Below are positions 1 to 11,474 of a stretch of 58,979 nucleotides of DNA, one piece after another. The stretch's first letter is position 1; each line of letters opens with the position of its first letter. The notes beneath the pieces are model-generated. The model was not told where the DNA came from. It worked only from the letters and a program-made list of their open reading frames with translations, and did no database searches. The DNA comes from Lachnospiraceae bacterium (GTDB taxonomy: Bacteria; Bacillota; Clostridia; Lachnospirales; Lachnospiraceae), in contig JAAUZK010000033.1 in NCBI GenBank assembly GCA_014804655.1, forward strand, positions 12,002 through 70,980, written 5' to 3'. The position numbers and the translations under genes are program-made.

Positions 1-441
1 ATTGATGCTTTTAACAAAAAATATTCAATTATGATCGCTGCAGGCGTATCTATAATCCTCATTGGAATCATTATCATCATGGGAGCAGAAGCGGCTTATC
101 CGCAAATAGATTACTATGAATATCTGGAATCTTTATTGTCATCCGTATTCATGCTTTGTATCACCATCGGCGTGACCATACTTGTATACGCAGGAATCCA
201 GAAAGGTAAGTATAACATCGATGAATATAACAAAGAACATGACACAAATTCAGATGTTTATAAGAAAAATAAATTAAAGGGTTCAATATGTGCATGTATC
301 ATGTTAATATCCACCGTTATATATCTCATCATGGGATTTACAATAGAAAATGGGTTTGGAGTACCTTATGTTCTGATATTTGCCGTGGGCGGTATCTGCT
401 GTGCCATCGCTGCAATTATCATTAATAATAAAAACAATTGA
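1..441 (+). CDS. C-terminal part of a multi-TM membrane protein (partial)
   Basis: The reading frame is open from base 1, so the methionine at 31 is probably internal and the gene starts before the window. The visible part holds about four hydrophobic segments (residues roughly 5-20, 36-54, 88-103 and 113-131 counted from the Met at 31), with a polar, lysine-rich loop between the second and third. No catalytic motif is visible. This layout resembles the membrane-anchored tail of some Firmicutes helix-turn-helix regulators, but the N-terminus is missing, so that is only a guess. The stop is followed by a strong hairpin shared with the convergent downstream gene. Confidence 0.6.
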   Translation: MDAFNKKYSIMIAAGVSIILIGIIIIMGAEAAYPQIDYYEYLESLLSSVFMLCITIGVTILVYAGIQKGKYNIDEYNKEHDTNSDVYKKNKLKGSICACIMLISTVIYLIMGFTIENGFGVPYVLIFAVGGICCAIAAIIINNKNN

Positions 442-453
442 TCTTCCTATTAC

Positions 454-490
454 AAAAACAGGCGCTGGTAACATACCATCGCCTGTTTAT
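454..490. terminator. Bidirectional rho-independent terminator
   Basis: Arms AACAGGCG-N-TGGTA and TACCA-N-CGCCTGTT pair across a three-base loop, with A and T runs on the outer sides. It sits between two convergent genes, so it can serve both strands. Confidence 0.75.
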
Positions 491-534
491 ATAATGGATT
501 TTTGCCCAACCCGAAATACACTGGGAGTTTTCAA

Positions 535-1389
535 TTATTTCACAAATTGATGATACGCCATTTCCCAATATTTTTCAGGAATATCTGGCCATGCTACGCT
601 TCCTTCCGATTCTTCGCACATTTTCATGGCAAGTTTTAAACAAGGAGTTGTATAATCATCTCCGGTAGATATTGCATGAATATTTAATTTTGACCAATAG
701 AATGCTTTTTCCATGATTCCGGAAGTTTTAAATTCTTCAATTACAGCTTTCACATCGTATTCTAATTGAAAAAATTCTTCCTCCCATCCCTGGTTTGTTC
801 CATGCAGTATCATATATTGCGTCTTACCGTTATGATACCATGGAATCCCTACCGATCCGGGATGAATCAGCGTCTTTGTACCGAATTTCCTGACTTCCTG
901 TATATGAGTATGTCCGCCGACTAACAGGTCTACATCAAGATTCGACATAATATTTTCTAAATTTTCATTAGAAGGTATTAACAACTCATTAGAGGATGTC
1001 AGAGAACCGTGACAATACCGGAAAGGTGCATATCCACTTTTTGTATAGATTCCCTGAATATCCATGCTCTCATAGAAATTCAAATCCCTGTCAGTCAGAT
1101 TCTCATAAGTATAAAGCAGATTACCGCTTGCAGTAGAATAAGTCCATCTTTCTTCAGGATGATTTCTATGGTTCAGCATATAATCTTCTCTGTTTCCACT
1201 GATAAAATAGCAGAGATATCTTTGTTTCATTTCATAAATGACTTTCATTGTCCGCTGCGGATAGGGACAATCACTGATATAATCCCCAATAAACAGAAAT
1301 TCGTCCACATTTTGATCCAGTGCATGTCTTATACATGCCTCCAATGCTATATGATTACTGTGAATATCTCCAAGAACAGCCAGTTTCAT
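535..1389 (-). CDS. Calcineurin-like metallophosphoesterase
   Basis: Protein of about 284 residues with the metallophosphoesterase metal-binding blocks in order: GDIHSN near residue 7, GDYISD near 35, GNRE near 65, a CHG near 126 and GGHTH near 158. These residues bind a dinuclear metal centre that hydrolyses phosphoester bonds. The length and the GDIHSN start resemble the YfcE/DUF2437-like single-domain phosphodiesterases, but the substrate cannot be read from sequence. I start it at the second Met (1389) because GGAG lies six bases upstream; an upstream Met at 1401 is possible. The gene is monocistronic, convergent with the gene at the window edge, and downstream of gyrA in the same direction. 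Confidence 0.85.
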   Translation of the reverse strand: MKLAVLGDIHSNHIALEACIRHALDQNVDEFLFIGDYISDCPYPQRTMKVIYEMKQRYLCYFISGNREDYMLNHRNHPEERWTYSTASGNLLYTYENLTDRDLNFYESMDIQGIYTKSGYAPFRYCHGSLTSSNELLIPSNENLENIMSNLDVDLLVGGHTHIQEVRKFGTKTLIHPGSVGIPWYHNGKTQYMILHGTNQGWEEEFFQLEYDVKAVIEEFKTSGIMEKAFYWSKLNIHAISTGDDYTTPCLKLAMKMCEESEGSVAWPDIPEKYWEMAYHQFVK

Positions 1390-1460
1390 TATTTTCTCCA
1401 TTTCTGTACCTTTTTAATCTCAGGCTTATTCAGACAATATATCTCTATTTTATCACTAAT

Positions 1461-1498
1461 AAATCTCCGGAAAGACTAATTAATTCTTCCGGAGATTT
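1461..1498 (-). terminator. Terminator hairpin downstream of gyrA
   Basis: A perfect 12-bp stem (AAATCTCCGGAA paired with TTCCGGAGATTT) with a 14-base loop begins about 18 bases past the gyrA stop. The following T-run is weak. Confidence 0.6.
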
Positions 1499-1515
1499 TA
1501 ATAAAAACTTATAAA

Positions 1516-4089
1516 TTATTCAGAATCGTTGTCTTCTTTCGGAAGCGTCACTTCTTCATCCGGATCTTCCGGTATATTATACTTCTCATTCTCCGGAATA
1601 TCTTCCATGGCATCCTCAATATTCTCAAATTCCTGATTGCCGTCGCTTAATTTTTCACGAACCTTGGCAATCTTAGCAACTTTCACATTCTCATCCAGAT
1701 TAATCATCTTGACGCCGGAAGTAATTCTTCCCAGTGTTGAAATGTCTTCCATACGAAGCTGTATTATAACGCCTTCGGTAGTAATCATCATGATTTCATG
1801 ATCATCATTTACTGCTTTAACGCCGACTACATCTCCGGTTTTTTCTGTAATCTTATAACATTTTACACCTTTACCGCCACGCTTCTGTACTGTAAATTCA
1901 TCTAAATAAGTACGTTTTCCCATACCGTTTTCAGATACAATCAGAAGAGAATCACCCTGATGATCAAGCTGCATACCGATAATTTCATCTCCGTCTGAAA
2001 GATTCATACCGATCACACCCATCGCGGATCTTCCGGTAGGACGCACATCCGTTTCTTTAAAACGAATACACATACCCAATTTAGTAATCAGGAATATCTC
2101 CGTATCCCGGGAAGTCGTCTTTACTTCAATCAGTTCATCATCTTCACGTAGATTGATTGCCGCAAGTCCGTTTTTCCTCACGTTACAGAATTCCATGACG
2201 GAAGTTTTCTTCACGATACCATTCTTCGTTACCATGAAAAGATTTTTATTTTCTTCATATTCCTTGATCGGAATCATTGCCGATATCTTTTCTCCCGGAT
2301 TAAGTTGCAAAATATTGACGATTGCAATACCTCTCGAAGTCCGGCTTGATTCCGGAATCTCATACGCTTTCAGCCGATAAACACGTCCAAGGTTTGTAAA
2401 GAACATCAGATAATGATGGGTCGTCGTCATAAGAAGATCTTCAATGTAATCTTCCTCAATCGTCTGCATACCTTTGATTCCCTTACCGCCGCGGTTCTGC
2501 GCTTTAAAATTATCGACAGTCATACGCTTCACATAACCGAGACTGGTCATAGCGATTACCGTATTTTCTCTCGGAATCAGATCTTCCATATTGATATCAT
2601 AGACATCAAAACCGATCTGACTTCTTCTTTCGTCTCCATATTTCTCCGCGGTAATAAGCATTTCTTCTTTAATAACGCCTAATAATAATTTTTCGTCCGC
2701 AAGAATTGCCTTTAATTCCGCAATTTTCGCCATTAACTCTTTATGCTCATTCTCAAGCTTCTCTCTCTCCAAACCTGTCAGAGCACGCAGACGCATATCT
2801 ACGATTGCCTGTGCCTGCGCATCGGAAAATTCAAAACGCTCAATTAATCTTTCTTTTGCAATCTGAGTCGTCTGGCTGCTTCTGATGATCTGAATTACTT
2901 CATCAATGTGATCTAACGCAATCAGTAATCCCTGTAAAATATGATCTCTTTCTTCCGCTTTATTCAGATCATATTTAGTTCTTCTGGTAACGACTTCTTC
3001 CTGATGTTTCAGATAATGGGTCAGCATGTCCATAAGGTTCATAACCTTAGGTTCATTGTTGACAAGCGCCAGCATGATAACACCGAAAGAATCCTGGAGC
3101 TGAGTATGTTTATACAACTGATTTAAAATTACATTGGCATTGGCATCTTTGCGAAGCTCTATTACGATCCGCATACCTTCACGGTTCGTCTCATCACGAA
3201 GATCTGTAATACCGTCAATCTTTTTCAGTTTTACCAAATCGGCAATCTTAAGAATCAGATTCGCCTTATTAACCATGTAAGGAAGTTCCGTTACTATAAT
3301 ACGTGTCTTACCGTTAGGCATTGTCTCAATATCTGTCACGGCACGCACTCTTACCTTACCTCTTCCGGTACGATAAGCCTCCTCCGCTCCCCTTGTTCCT
3401 AAAATAATACCGCCGGTAGGAAAATCAGGGGCCTTGACAATACTTAACAGTTCTTCCATATCTGTCTGTCTGTCTTCATTGACCCGGTTATCTATAATTT
3501 TAACTACCGCATTGGTCACTTCCCTCAAATTATGAGGAGGAATATTGGTAGCCATACCTACCGCAATACCGGAAGTGCCGTTGACCAGCAGATTAGGATA
3601 ACGGCTTGGAAGAACGACAGGTTCTTTCTCCGTATCATCGAAGTTCGGAACAAAATCTACGGTATCTTTATTGATATCCGCAAGCAGTTCCATAGAAATC
3701 TTACTGAGCCTTGCCTCCGTATAACGCATGGCAGCAGCCCCGTCACCGTCTACGGAACCAAAGTTACCGTGACCGTCTACGAGAGGATACCGCGTAGACC
3801 ATTCCTGCGCCATATTAACGAGTGCACCGTAAATAGAACTGTCTCCGTGAGGATGGTATTTACCCATCGTATCACCGACAATACGAGCACTCTTTCTGTG
3901 AGGCTTGTCCGGACCATTGTTCAACTCGATCATGGAATACAGAACTCGACGCTGCACAGGTTTTAATCCGTCTCTTACATCAGGAAGCGCACGAGCGGCA
4001 ATAACGCTCATGGCATAATCAATATAAGAGTCTTCCATTTTTTTCTTAAGGTCTACTTCCTCAATCTTATCAAAAATTCGATCGTCCAT
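1516..4089 (-). CDS. gyrA: DNA gyrase subunit A
   Basis: Full-length GyrA (857 residues). It is the DNA cleavage and rejoining subunit of the A2B2 gyrase that introduces negative supercoils. The catalytic tyrosine is Tyr123 in AMRYTEARL. The quinolone-resistance region reads [13 protein letters not shown] (79-91): Ser84 matches E. coli Ser83, while the position equivalent to E. coli Asp87 is Gly88. A GyrA-box variant QNRGGKG, needed for DNA wrapping, begins the C-terminal beta-pinwheel, with a second QKRGGKG block later. The tail is acidic (ends [13 protein letters not shown]). It is separated from gyrB by 24 bp and is the last gene of the dnaA-dnaN-yaaA-recF-gyrB-gyrA run, followed by a hairpin. 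Confidence 0.98.
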   Translation of the reverse strand: MDDRIFDKIEEVDLKKKMEDSYIDYAMSVIAARALPDVRDGLKPVQRRVLYSMIELNNGPDKPHRKSARIVGDTMGKYHPHGDSSIYGALVNMAQEWSTRYPLVDGHGNFGSVDGDGAAAMRYTEARLSKISMELLADINKDTVDFVPNFDDTEKEPVVLPSRYPNLLVNGTSGIAVGMATNIPPHNLREVTNAVVKIIDNRVNEDRQTDMEELLSIVKAPDFPTGGIILGTRGAEEAYRTGRGKVRVRAVTDIETMPNGKTRIIVTELPYMVNKANLILKIADLVKLKKIDGITDLRDETNREGMRIVIELRKDANANVILNQLYKHTQLQDSFGVIMLALVNNEPKVMNLMDMLTHYLKHQEEVVTRRTKYDLNKAEERDHILQGLLIALDHIDEVIQIIRSSQTTQIAKERLIERFEFSDAQAQAIVDMRLRALTGLEREKLENEHKELMAKIAELKAILADEKLLLGVIKEEMLITAEKYGDERRSQIGFDVYDINMEDLIPRENTVIAMTSLGYVKRMTVDNFKAQNRGGKGIKGMQTIEEDYIEDLLMTTTHHYLMFFTNLGRVYRLKAYEIPESSRTSRGIAIVNILQLNPGEKISAMIPIKEYEENKNLFMVTKNGIVKKTSVMEFCNVRKNGLAAINLREDDELIEVKTTSRDTEIFLITKLGMCIRFKETDVRPTGRSAMGVIGMNLSDGDEIIGMQLDHQGDSLLIVSENGMGKRTYLDEFTVQKRGGKGVKCYKITEKTGDVVGVKAVNDDHEIMMITTEGVIIQLRMEDISTLGRITSGVKMINLDENVKVAKIAKVREKLSDGNQEFENIEDAMEDIPENEKYNIPEDPDEEVTLPKEDNDSE

Positions 4090-4113
4090 TCCGTAACCAT
4101 GTACCTTTCTAAA

Positions 4114-6039
<1,926 letters not shown>

Positions 6040-6101
6040 TCACCATGCCTTTCCACATAAACCATATCTCTTTGAATCTTTCGATCATATCCGTTGTTCA
6101 A

Positions 6102-7187
6102 TTATTCATTATCTGTTATCATACCATTTTCAATATGAAAAACCTTGTCGATTTCGAACCGGTTATTGACAAATTCATCTAAACCGGTACAGGTAATGAT
6201 CGTCTGTATATCACCGATCGTACTGAGAAGATAATTCTGCCTGTTGCTGTCAAGTTCTGACAATACATCATCTAAAAGAAGTACAGGGTTATCTTTTGTA
6301 AGTTTCTTTACCAGCTCTATCTCCGATAATTTAAGAGAAAGAGCCGCAGTCCTCTGTTGTCCCTGAGATCCGAACTTACGAATATCTATATTTCCCGTAC
6401 TGAAACAAAAATCATCCCTATGAGGACCCGTCGTTGTCTGCTTTAACTTGATATCTCTATCCTGATTAGAAGATAAAGTCTTCTCATAATCTTCTATGGA
6501 AGTATCAGGTTCATACTTTATCACCAGATCTTCTTTACCACCGGATAATTTTCTATGTATCTCCAATATAATTTCATTAAGCTGCTCTATAAATACCTGT
6601 CGTCTCTCTATAATCTTACTTCCGAAAGAAATAAGCTGAGAATCCCATATATTCAAGGTATCTCTAAGAGATGGATTAAAATACATGTCTTTGAGAAGTT
6701 TATTGCGTTGATTCACGATCTTATTGTAATGATTGAGATTATAGAGATAGAATTGATCTAACTGACATAACTCCATATCTACGAATCTTCTTCTCTCCGC
6801 AGGACCGTTCTTAATAATACTTAAATCTTCGGGAGAAAAGAAAACTACGTTCAATAAACCGATTAATTCCGCTGCTTTTTTAATTTTCTGCCCGTCTATT
6901 GCTATTCCCTTGGACTTATTTTTACGCAGATGCATATCAATTCTCGTATCAATTCCGTCTTTTTCAAGATAAGTCCTGATATGAGCTTCCTCTTTATCAA
7001 AATTAACAATATCTCTGTCTTTACTTCCCTTATGAGATTTCGTAATAGCAGACAGATAGATCGCTTCCAGAATATTAGTCTTACCCTGTGCATTATCTCC
7101 GTACAAAATATTCGTACCTTTGTCAAAATCAATATGTAAGAAATCGTAATTTCTGAAATCTGCTAATTCCAATGATTTTATAATCAT
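6102..7187 (-). CDS. recF: DNA replication and repair protein RecF
   Basis: An SMC-like ATPase of 361 residues that recognises single/double-strand junctions at gaps and helps load RecA with RecO and RecR. Walker A is GDNAQGKTN (30-38), the ABC-type signature is around 272-285 (FGSQGQQRTAALSL) and Walker B is LLLDDVLSELD near 302. The start codon overlaps the yaaA stop by one base (TGATG), which implies translational coupling. Its position after dnaN and yaaA and before gyrB is the classical Firmicutes arrangement. Confidence 0.97.
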   Translation of the reverse strand: MIIKSLELADFRNYDFLHIDFDKGTNILYGDNAQGKTNILEAIYLSAITKSHKGSKDRDIVNFDKEEAHIRTYLEKDGIDTRIDMHLRKNKSKGIAIDGQKIKKAAELIGLLNVVFFSPEDLSIIKNGPAERRRFVDMELCQLDQFYLYNLNHYNKIVNQRNKLLKDMYFNPSLRDTLNIWDSQLISFGSKIIERRQVFIEQLNEIILEIHRKLSGGKEDLVIKYEPDTSIEDYEKTLSSNQDRDIKLKQTTTGPHRDDFCFSTGNIDIRKFGSQGQQRTAALSLKLSEIELVKKLTKDNPVLLLDDVLSELDSNRQNYLLSTIGDIQTIITCTGLDEFVNNRFEIDKVFHIENGMITDNE

Positions 7188-7396
7188 CAGTTTTCTACCT
7201 TAACCTGTTGTCCATCAAATTCAATCACATCACCGGGATATATTTTCTTGCCGCGCTGCACTTCAACTTCACCGTTTACTTTGACGAAGCCTTCCTGTAT
7301 CTCTAACTTAGCGTCTACGCCGGAATCTACTAATCCCGCTAATTTCAAAGCCTGACCGAGTTTGATATGATCATCTTTTATTTTGATTGTTTCCAT
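7187..7396 (-). CDS. yaaA: S4-domain RNA-binding protein YaaA
   Basis: A 69-residue protein that is almost entirely an S4 RNA-binding fold, with the tell-tale stretch LAGLVDSGVDAKLEIQEGFVKVNG and a closing GDVIEF turn. YaaA/RlbA homologues sit between dnaN and recF across Firmicutes and have been linked to ribosome assembly; that role is family knowledge, not visible here. The gene lies 28 bp downstream of dnaN and its stop overlaps the recF start by one base. Confidence 0.9.
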   Translation of the reverse strand: METIKIKDDHIKLGQALKLAGLVDSGVDAKLEIQEGFVKVNGEVEVQRGKKIYPGDVIEFDGQQVKVEN

Positions 7397-7424
7397 TTTT
7401 TGTATATTTATACCTTTTAACTTT

Positions 7425-8534
7425 CTAATTTACAGTTGTAAAATTAACCGGAAGAATAACATAAATATAAGATTCTTCACTGTTTCTGATAAAGCACGGA
7501 GCTTTCGGATTGACCATATAAAGATCCACTTCCTCATCCTCTATGACACGCAGAGAATCAATCAGAAATTTAGGATTAAATCCGATCATAAGGTCCTTGC
7601 CTTCTTTTGCAATATCAATTTCTTCATCCATACTTCCGACAGTAGAATTCATCTTAAGTTCCATGGATCCGTCTTTAATATCGATGATGATCGGTTTCTT
7701 ATCTCCCTCTTTAACAAGAAGAGTAGCTCTGTCTATACAATCTAATAATTCTTTCTTATTAATCTTAACCTTCGTTTCATAATCGCTGGAAAGCATCTGA
7801 TTGATATTAAAATATTCTCCTTCAATCAGTCTTGAAACAACAATCGTTCTGTCAAATTCCACCAAAATATGTTTGTCCGTAAAATAAAGATTTACATCTT
7901 TATCCATGTCTCCCGAAAGAATCTTGCTGATTTCATTTAAAGTCTTTCCCGGAACAACTACTTTTTTATCATTATAGGAATTCTTAAGAGCAATTTTTCT
8001 GATAGAAATACGATGACCGTCCAGAGATACAACCTTCAGGCTATCATCGCTGATCTCAAACAATTCACCTGTCATCAATTTATTATTATCATTGTCCGCA
8101 ATGGAAAAGATTGTCTGTCTGATAACTTCTTTCAAAGTAAACTGTGAGAGGACGATACTGTCATTTCTTTCTATTTCCGGAAGGAATGAAAAATCTTCTC
8201 CTGATTTACCTATAATATTAAATTTAGCTTTCTCGCATGTGATTGTTGTTTTATAAGAATCATTTGTTTCGATCATTATATCGCTGTCAGGAAGTTTTCT
8301 TACGATCTCTAAGAAAATTTTAGCATCCAGTGCAATCATTCCTTTTTCTATAATCTCACCGTCAATGATCGTTTCTATCCCTAATTCCATATCATTAGCA
8401 GTCAGTTTAATCTCGCCGTTTCTCGTATCAACAAGAATACATTCTAAGATAGACATTGTTGTTTTACTGGGAACGGCTTTAGAAACAATCTGCACACCGC
8501 TCAAGAGACTTGATTTCGTACATACAATTTTCAT
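7425..8534 (-). CDS. dnaN: DNA polymerase III beta subunit (sliding clamp)
   Basis: A 369-residue beta clamp, the ring that tethers DNA polymerase III and other partners to DNA. The three repeated clamp domains cover about residues 1-125, 126-245 and 246-369. Family blocks include TANDMELGIE near 50 and the C-terminal MVNPKAPCFIRN and VILPVN stretches. The start at 8534 has an AAGGAAG ribosome-binding site on the minus strand; a DnaA box (8536-8544) lies in the same few bases, so DnaA binding could affect dnaN expression directly. It is 293 bp downstream of dnaA, longer than a typical in-operon gap. Confidence 0.98.
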   Translation of the reverse strand: MKIVCTKSSLLSGVQIVSKAVPSKTTMSILECILVDTRNGEIKLTANDMELGIETIIDGEIIEKGMIALDAKIFLEIVRKLPDSDIMIETNDSYKTTITCEKAKFNIIGKSGEDFSFLPEIERNDSIVLSQFTLKEVIRQTIFSIADNDNNKLMTGELFEISDDSLKVVSLDGHRISIRKIALKNSYNDKKVVVPGKTLNEISKILSGDMDKDVNLYFTDKHILVEFDRTIVVSRLIEGEYFNINQMLSSDYETKVKINKKELLDCIDRATLLVKEGDKKPIIIDIKDGSMELKMNSTVGSMDEEIDIAKEGKDLMIGFNPKFLIDSLRVIEDEEVDLYMVNPKAPCFIRNSEESYIYVILPVNFTTVN

Positions 8535-8535
8535 T

Positions 8536-8804
8536 TGTGTATAACTTCCTTTCTTACATATTGAAAATTTTGCGGGTTGCCTTAAAGCTATTAATATATA
8601 ATTTATTTAGTAATATTAATAATAATGGATGTTAATATGTGCATAACCTTATCTATTATACTATTTATCAGTGAAAAAGAAAACGCTTAAGTTGTTAAAA
8701 ACTTTTTGTAACCTGAAATAGTATGTGGATATAAAATGCTTTTGTATTTTTATCATTATATTACCGTAACAGGTTTATTTTCTGATATAAACTTGTTATA
8801 CACA
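8536..8804. promoter_or_regulatory. DnaA-box cluster between dnaA and dnaN
   Basis: Matches to TTATNCACA occur at 8536-8544 (minus), 8638-8646 (minus, TTATGCACA) and 8796-8804 (plus), with an 8/9 match at 8724-8732 (ATATCCACA, minus). The 293-bp gap is AT-rich and holds no gene. This is the dnaA-dnaN arm of a bipartite origin and probably also the dnaN control region. The ATG-proximal box overlaps the dnaN leader. Confidence 0.75.
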
Positions 8805-8827
8805 GAAAACATGTGTAAAAATAAAAA

Positions 8828-10189
8828 TTAAGAAGGATTTATTTTTTTCTTTATGATATCTACTTTATTTTTGAGATCTTCATTTGTCTCTATTTCACTT
8901 GCTATCTTCTGAATGCCGTGCATAACAGTCGTGTGATCCTTCTTTCCAAGATATTTACCGATATTGGAAAGAGAAGTATCGGTAAGAACTCTGCAGAGAT
9001 ACATAGAAATCTGTCTTGGAAGTACAAATTCGGAATTTCTTTTCTTGGAAGTAATGTCATCCGGATTCACACCGAAATGTTCCGCAACTACTTCTATAAT
9101 AAGGGAAGGAGTTACTTCTTTCGGATGATCAGGATATATAACATCTTTAAGAGCTTCTTCTGCATAAGCTAAATTAATTTCTACTTTATTTAATTTGGAG
9201 AAAGCAATAATTTTATTAAAAGCTCCTTCAAGTTCTCTTATATTTGATTTGATATTGTTTGCAATGTACTGGAATACTTCATCGTCTATGTTTTTCTTAT
9301 TATAAATTTCTGCATTCTTCTTAAGGATTGCCATTCTTGTCTCATAATCCGGAGGCTGAATGTCTGAAATTAATCCCCATTCAAATCTGGAACGAAATCT
9401 TTCTTCCAGAGTTTCCATATCCTTCGGTGGTTTGTCGGAGGATAATATGATCTGTTTTCCTGCAGAATGAAGGGTGTTAAATGTATGGAAGAATTCTTCC
9501 TGTGTACTTTCTTTTCCGATAATAAATTGTATGTCATCAATCAGAAGGACATCTACGGTTCTGTATTTTTCCCTGAATTTATTCATCTTAGCAGCGTCAC
9601 CGCTTCGGATGCAATCAATTACTTCGTTTGTAAAAACTTCGGAAGTAACATACAGGACTTTCATATTTGGATTTTGTTCCAGGATGAATCGTCCGATGGA
9701 ATGCATCAAGTGGGTCTTGCCAAGACCGGCTCCTCCGTAGAGATAGAGAGGATTGTATACTGTTCCCGGAGATTCTGCTACTGCAAGAGAAGCGGAATGG
9801 GCAAATTTATTGTTGTTTCCAACCACAAAAGTGTCGAATTTGTATTTCGGATTTAAATTCGCATTCTCATAATTGATGTTATAGCCGGAATTGGATATAA
9901 TTTTATTTTCGGAAGTATCATTCAGTATATCCTTCTCTAAAATGAAGGCAATATCATAGGTATGATTCATCATTTCAGATATTGTAACTTGAAAAAAGCT
10001 CTTATATTTGGAAGAAATATAGCTAAGGGCATGAGCCTGATCTGAAGGAATTATAATTATAACAACATTATCCCTTACTTCATAGAAATTAAGAGGAATT
10101 ATCCATGTAGAATAAGAAATATCAGAAAGCTCGTACTCTCTTCTCAGAGTTTCTTTGATTAAGTCCCAGTTTTCTTTAATAGAATCCAT
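8828..10189 (-). CDS. dnaA: Chromosomal replication initiator protein DnaA
   Basis: A 453-residue DnaA. Domain I (about 1-90) and a short linker precede the AAA+ domain with Walker A GGAGLGKTH (152-160), Walker B VDVLLIDDIQ near 215 and a sensor/arginine-finger region ERFRSRFEWGL. Domain IV holds the DnaA-box reading motif DHTTVMHG (418-425). It binds TTATNCACA boxes, oligomerises with ATP and opens the origin. The start follows TGAGGTT on the minus strand. DnaA boxes occur in both flanking intergenic regions, consistent with autoregulation and origin function. Confidence 0.98.
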   Translation of the reverse strand: MDSIKENWDLIKETLRREYELSDISYSTWIIPLNFYEVRDNVVIIIIPSDQAHALSYISSKYKSFFQVTISEMMNHTYDIAFILEKDILNDTSENKIISNSGYNINYENANLNPKYKFDTFVVGNNNKFAHSASLAVAESPGTVYNPLYLYGGAGLGKTHLMHSIGRFILEQNPNMKVLYVTSEVFTNEVIDCIRSGDAAKMNKFREKYRTVDVLLIDDIQFIIGKESTQEEFFHTFNTLHSAGKQIILSSDKPPKDMETLEERFRSRFEWGLISDIQPPDYETRMAILKKNAEIYNKKNIDDEVFQYIANNIKSNIRELEGAFNKIIAFSKLNKVEINLAYAEEALKDVIYPDHPKEVTPSLIIEVVAEHFGVNPDDITSKKRNSEFVLPRQISMYLCRVLTDTSLSNIGKYLGKKDHTTVMHGIQKIASEIETNEDLKNKVDIIKKKINPS

Positions 10190-10302
10190 ACTTTAAAACC
10201 TCATATATTTGTTACTGTTATGATTAATATCTTCTTCAAAGAGCAGTGCATATAAGTAAATATATCGTTAAAAAGGATAACATCGAAATTACCCTACAAT
10301 AT

Positions 10303-10331
10303 ATAATAATATAAACAGTCTAAAAATTCAA
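10303..10331 (-). promoter_or_regulatory. Possible dnaA promoter
   Basis: On the minus strand TTGAAT (10331-10326) is followed after 17 bases by TATTAT (10308-10303), about 115 bp before the dnaA start. The region is very AT-rich, so chance matches are common. Confidence 0.4.
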
Positions 10332-10339
10332 ATGGTAAG

Positions 10340-10680
10340 TTGTACACATGGTTGTGATCATAATTATCAACAAGTTTACATATTTTATCAGGTTATTCAG
10401 AGGAATGTGTATAACTTATAAAATTGATATTAACATGATTAACAGTGCATTTTTATGTATAAAATAATAATTATAAACAATATAAAAACAAATTATACAC
10501 AAGTTATGCACATATTGTGGATAGATTTATGTAAAGTGGATATAAAATTAAGAAAAAATAGATTATACAATATATAGTATATAATTTAGCTGTCAAATAA
10601 CAATATATAGATCTATAAAAAACGTAATTATTATATAAATTTTTTTTTAGGTTTATAACGAATTTTCCGCAAGAAAACTT
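10340..10680. other. Putative oriC: DnaA boxes plus AT-rich unwinding region
   Basis: The 713-bp gap between dnaA and rpmH holds perfect TTATNCACA boxes at 10406-10414 (minus), 10493-10501 (plus) and 10504-10512 (plus), with 8/9 matches at 10340-10348 (TTGTACACA) and 10516-10524 (CTATCCACA on minus). The last three boxes are nearly contiguous and are followed by about 150 bp of extremely AT-rich DNA (10525-10680), a good candidate for the unwinding element. This is the usual Firmicutes oriC position. The exact unwinding site cannot be set by eye. Confidence 0.8.
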
Positions 10681-10710
10681 TTATTGTATAGGAAATATCT
10701 TGATTTGTTT

Positions 10711-10757
10711 CGAGTTTGCCGCAGGCAAATCTCGCAAGCGAACTTGTTCGCTTTTTT
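10711..10757 (+). terminator. Tandem hairpins ending in a T-run, between oriC and rpmH
   Basis: A first hairpin (GTTTGCC..GGCAAA, 10712-10734) is followed by AGCGAAC-TT-GTTCGCT and six T residues (10737-10757), the layout of an intrinsic terminator. No gene lies upstream on this strand, so it would end transcripts coming out of the origin region or insulate the rpmH promoter 35 bp further on. Confidence 0.6.
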
Positions 10758-10791
10758 ATATTTTTTTAAGAATAAAAAATACAGGATTTAC

Positions 10792-10820
10792 TTGACGTTT
10801 CTTCATTAATTATATATAAT
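10792..10820 (+). promoter_or_regulatory. Sigma-A-type promoter for rpmH
   Basis: TTGACG (10792-10797) and TATAAT (10815-10820) are separated by exactly 17 bases, an almost consensus promoter. It lies about 80 bp before the rpmH start codon. Confidence 0.85.
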
Positions 10821-10902
10821 CAACATGTTGTTTTTCCAATTAATGTTTAAAATATGTCTGCCTTATATAAATATTAAGGTTACGAGAAGGAGGTGCATCG
10901 GT

Positions 10903-11037
10903 ATGAAAATGACTTATCAGCCTAAGAAGAGACAGAGATCCAAGGTTCATGGATTCAGGAAGAGAATGAGTACTCCGGGCGGAAGAAAAGTTTTAGCAGC
11001 AAGACGTGCAAAAGGAAGAAAGAAATTATCAGCATAG
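10903..11037 (+). CDS. rpmH: 50S ribosomal protein L34
   Basis: The 44-residue product starts [20 protein letters not shown] and ends GRKKLSA, the standard length and ends of bacterial L34, a very basic protein of the large ribosomal subunit. The start at 10903 is fixed by AGAAGGAGGTG just upstream; an in-frame earlier start at 10825 would add residues unlike any L34. It follows a near-consensus promoter and is followed by a strong hairpin with a T-run, so full-length transcripts into rnpA are probably a minority, as expected for a ribosomal protein needed in excess. Confidence 0.97.
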   Translation: MKMTYQPKKRQRSKVHGFRKRMSTPGGRKVLAARRAKGRKKLSA

Positions 11038-11062
11038 GTCACAGTTATGTGACCTTTTTTTC
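11036..11062 (+). terminator. Terminator/attenuator between rpmH and rnpA
   Basis: AGGTCACA pairs perfectly with TGTGACCT across a four-base loop and is followed by a run of T residues. The stem includes the rpmH stop region. Confidence 0.85.
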
Positions 11063-11089
11063 TCTCATTTAAAATAAGGAGTGAGAAAA

Positions 11090-11455
11090 ATGGTATTTTC
11101 AGAATCCTTGAAAAAGAATCAGGATTTCCAGAATGTTTACAGAAAAGGCAAGAGTTATGCCAACAAGTATTTGGTAATGTATGTATTGGAAAACAACACT
11201 GATAGGAACAGACTGGGAATATCCGCCAGTAAGAAGGTAGGTAATAGTGTTGTAAGACACAGATTCGCCCGGCTGGTGAGAGAGAGTTACCGGCTACATG
11301 AAAATATATTTAATAGTGGTTTAGATATAGTAGTCGTTGCAAGAAAAAGTGCGGCTTCGGTCGGATATGCCGAGATCGAGAGCGCGTTATTACATCTTTC
11401 AAAACTTCATCATATGATTAAAATATATTTTTATGATGAAGATAATTTGCGTTAG
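11090..11455 (+). CDS. rnpA: Ribonuclease P protein component
   Basis: A basic protein of 121 residues that helps the RNase P RNA process tRNA 5' ends. It starts [20 protein letters not shown] and carries the RNA-binding block [20 protein letters not shown], where the family RNR motif appears as RHR. I chose ATG 11090 over GTG 11081 because the AAGGAG ribosome-binding site (11076-11081) overlaps the GTG and sits eight bases from the ATG. It lies between rpmH and yidD, the conserved order, and yidD begins 19 bp after its stop. Confidence 0.95.
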   Translation: MVFSESLKKNQDFQNVYRKGKSYANKYLVMYVLENNTDRNRLGISASKKVGNSVVRHRFARLVRESYRLHENIFNSGLDIVVVARKSAASVGYAEIESALLHLSKLHHMIKIYFYDEDNLR

Positions 11456-11474
11456 CAAATTGTTAGAAATTGAT

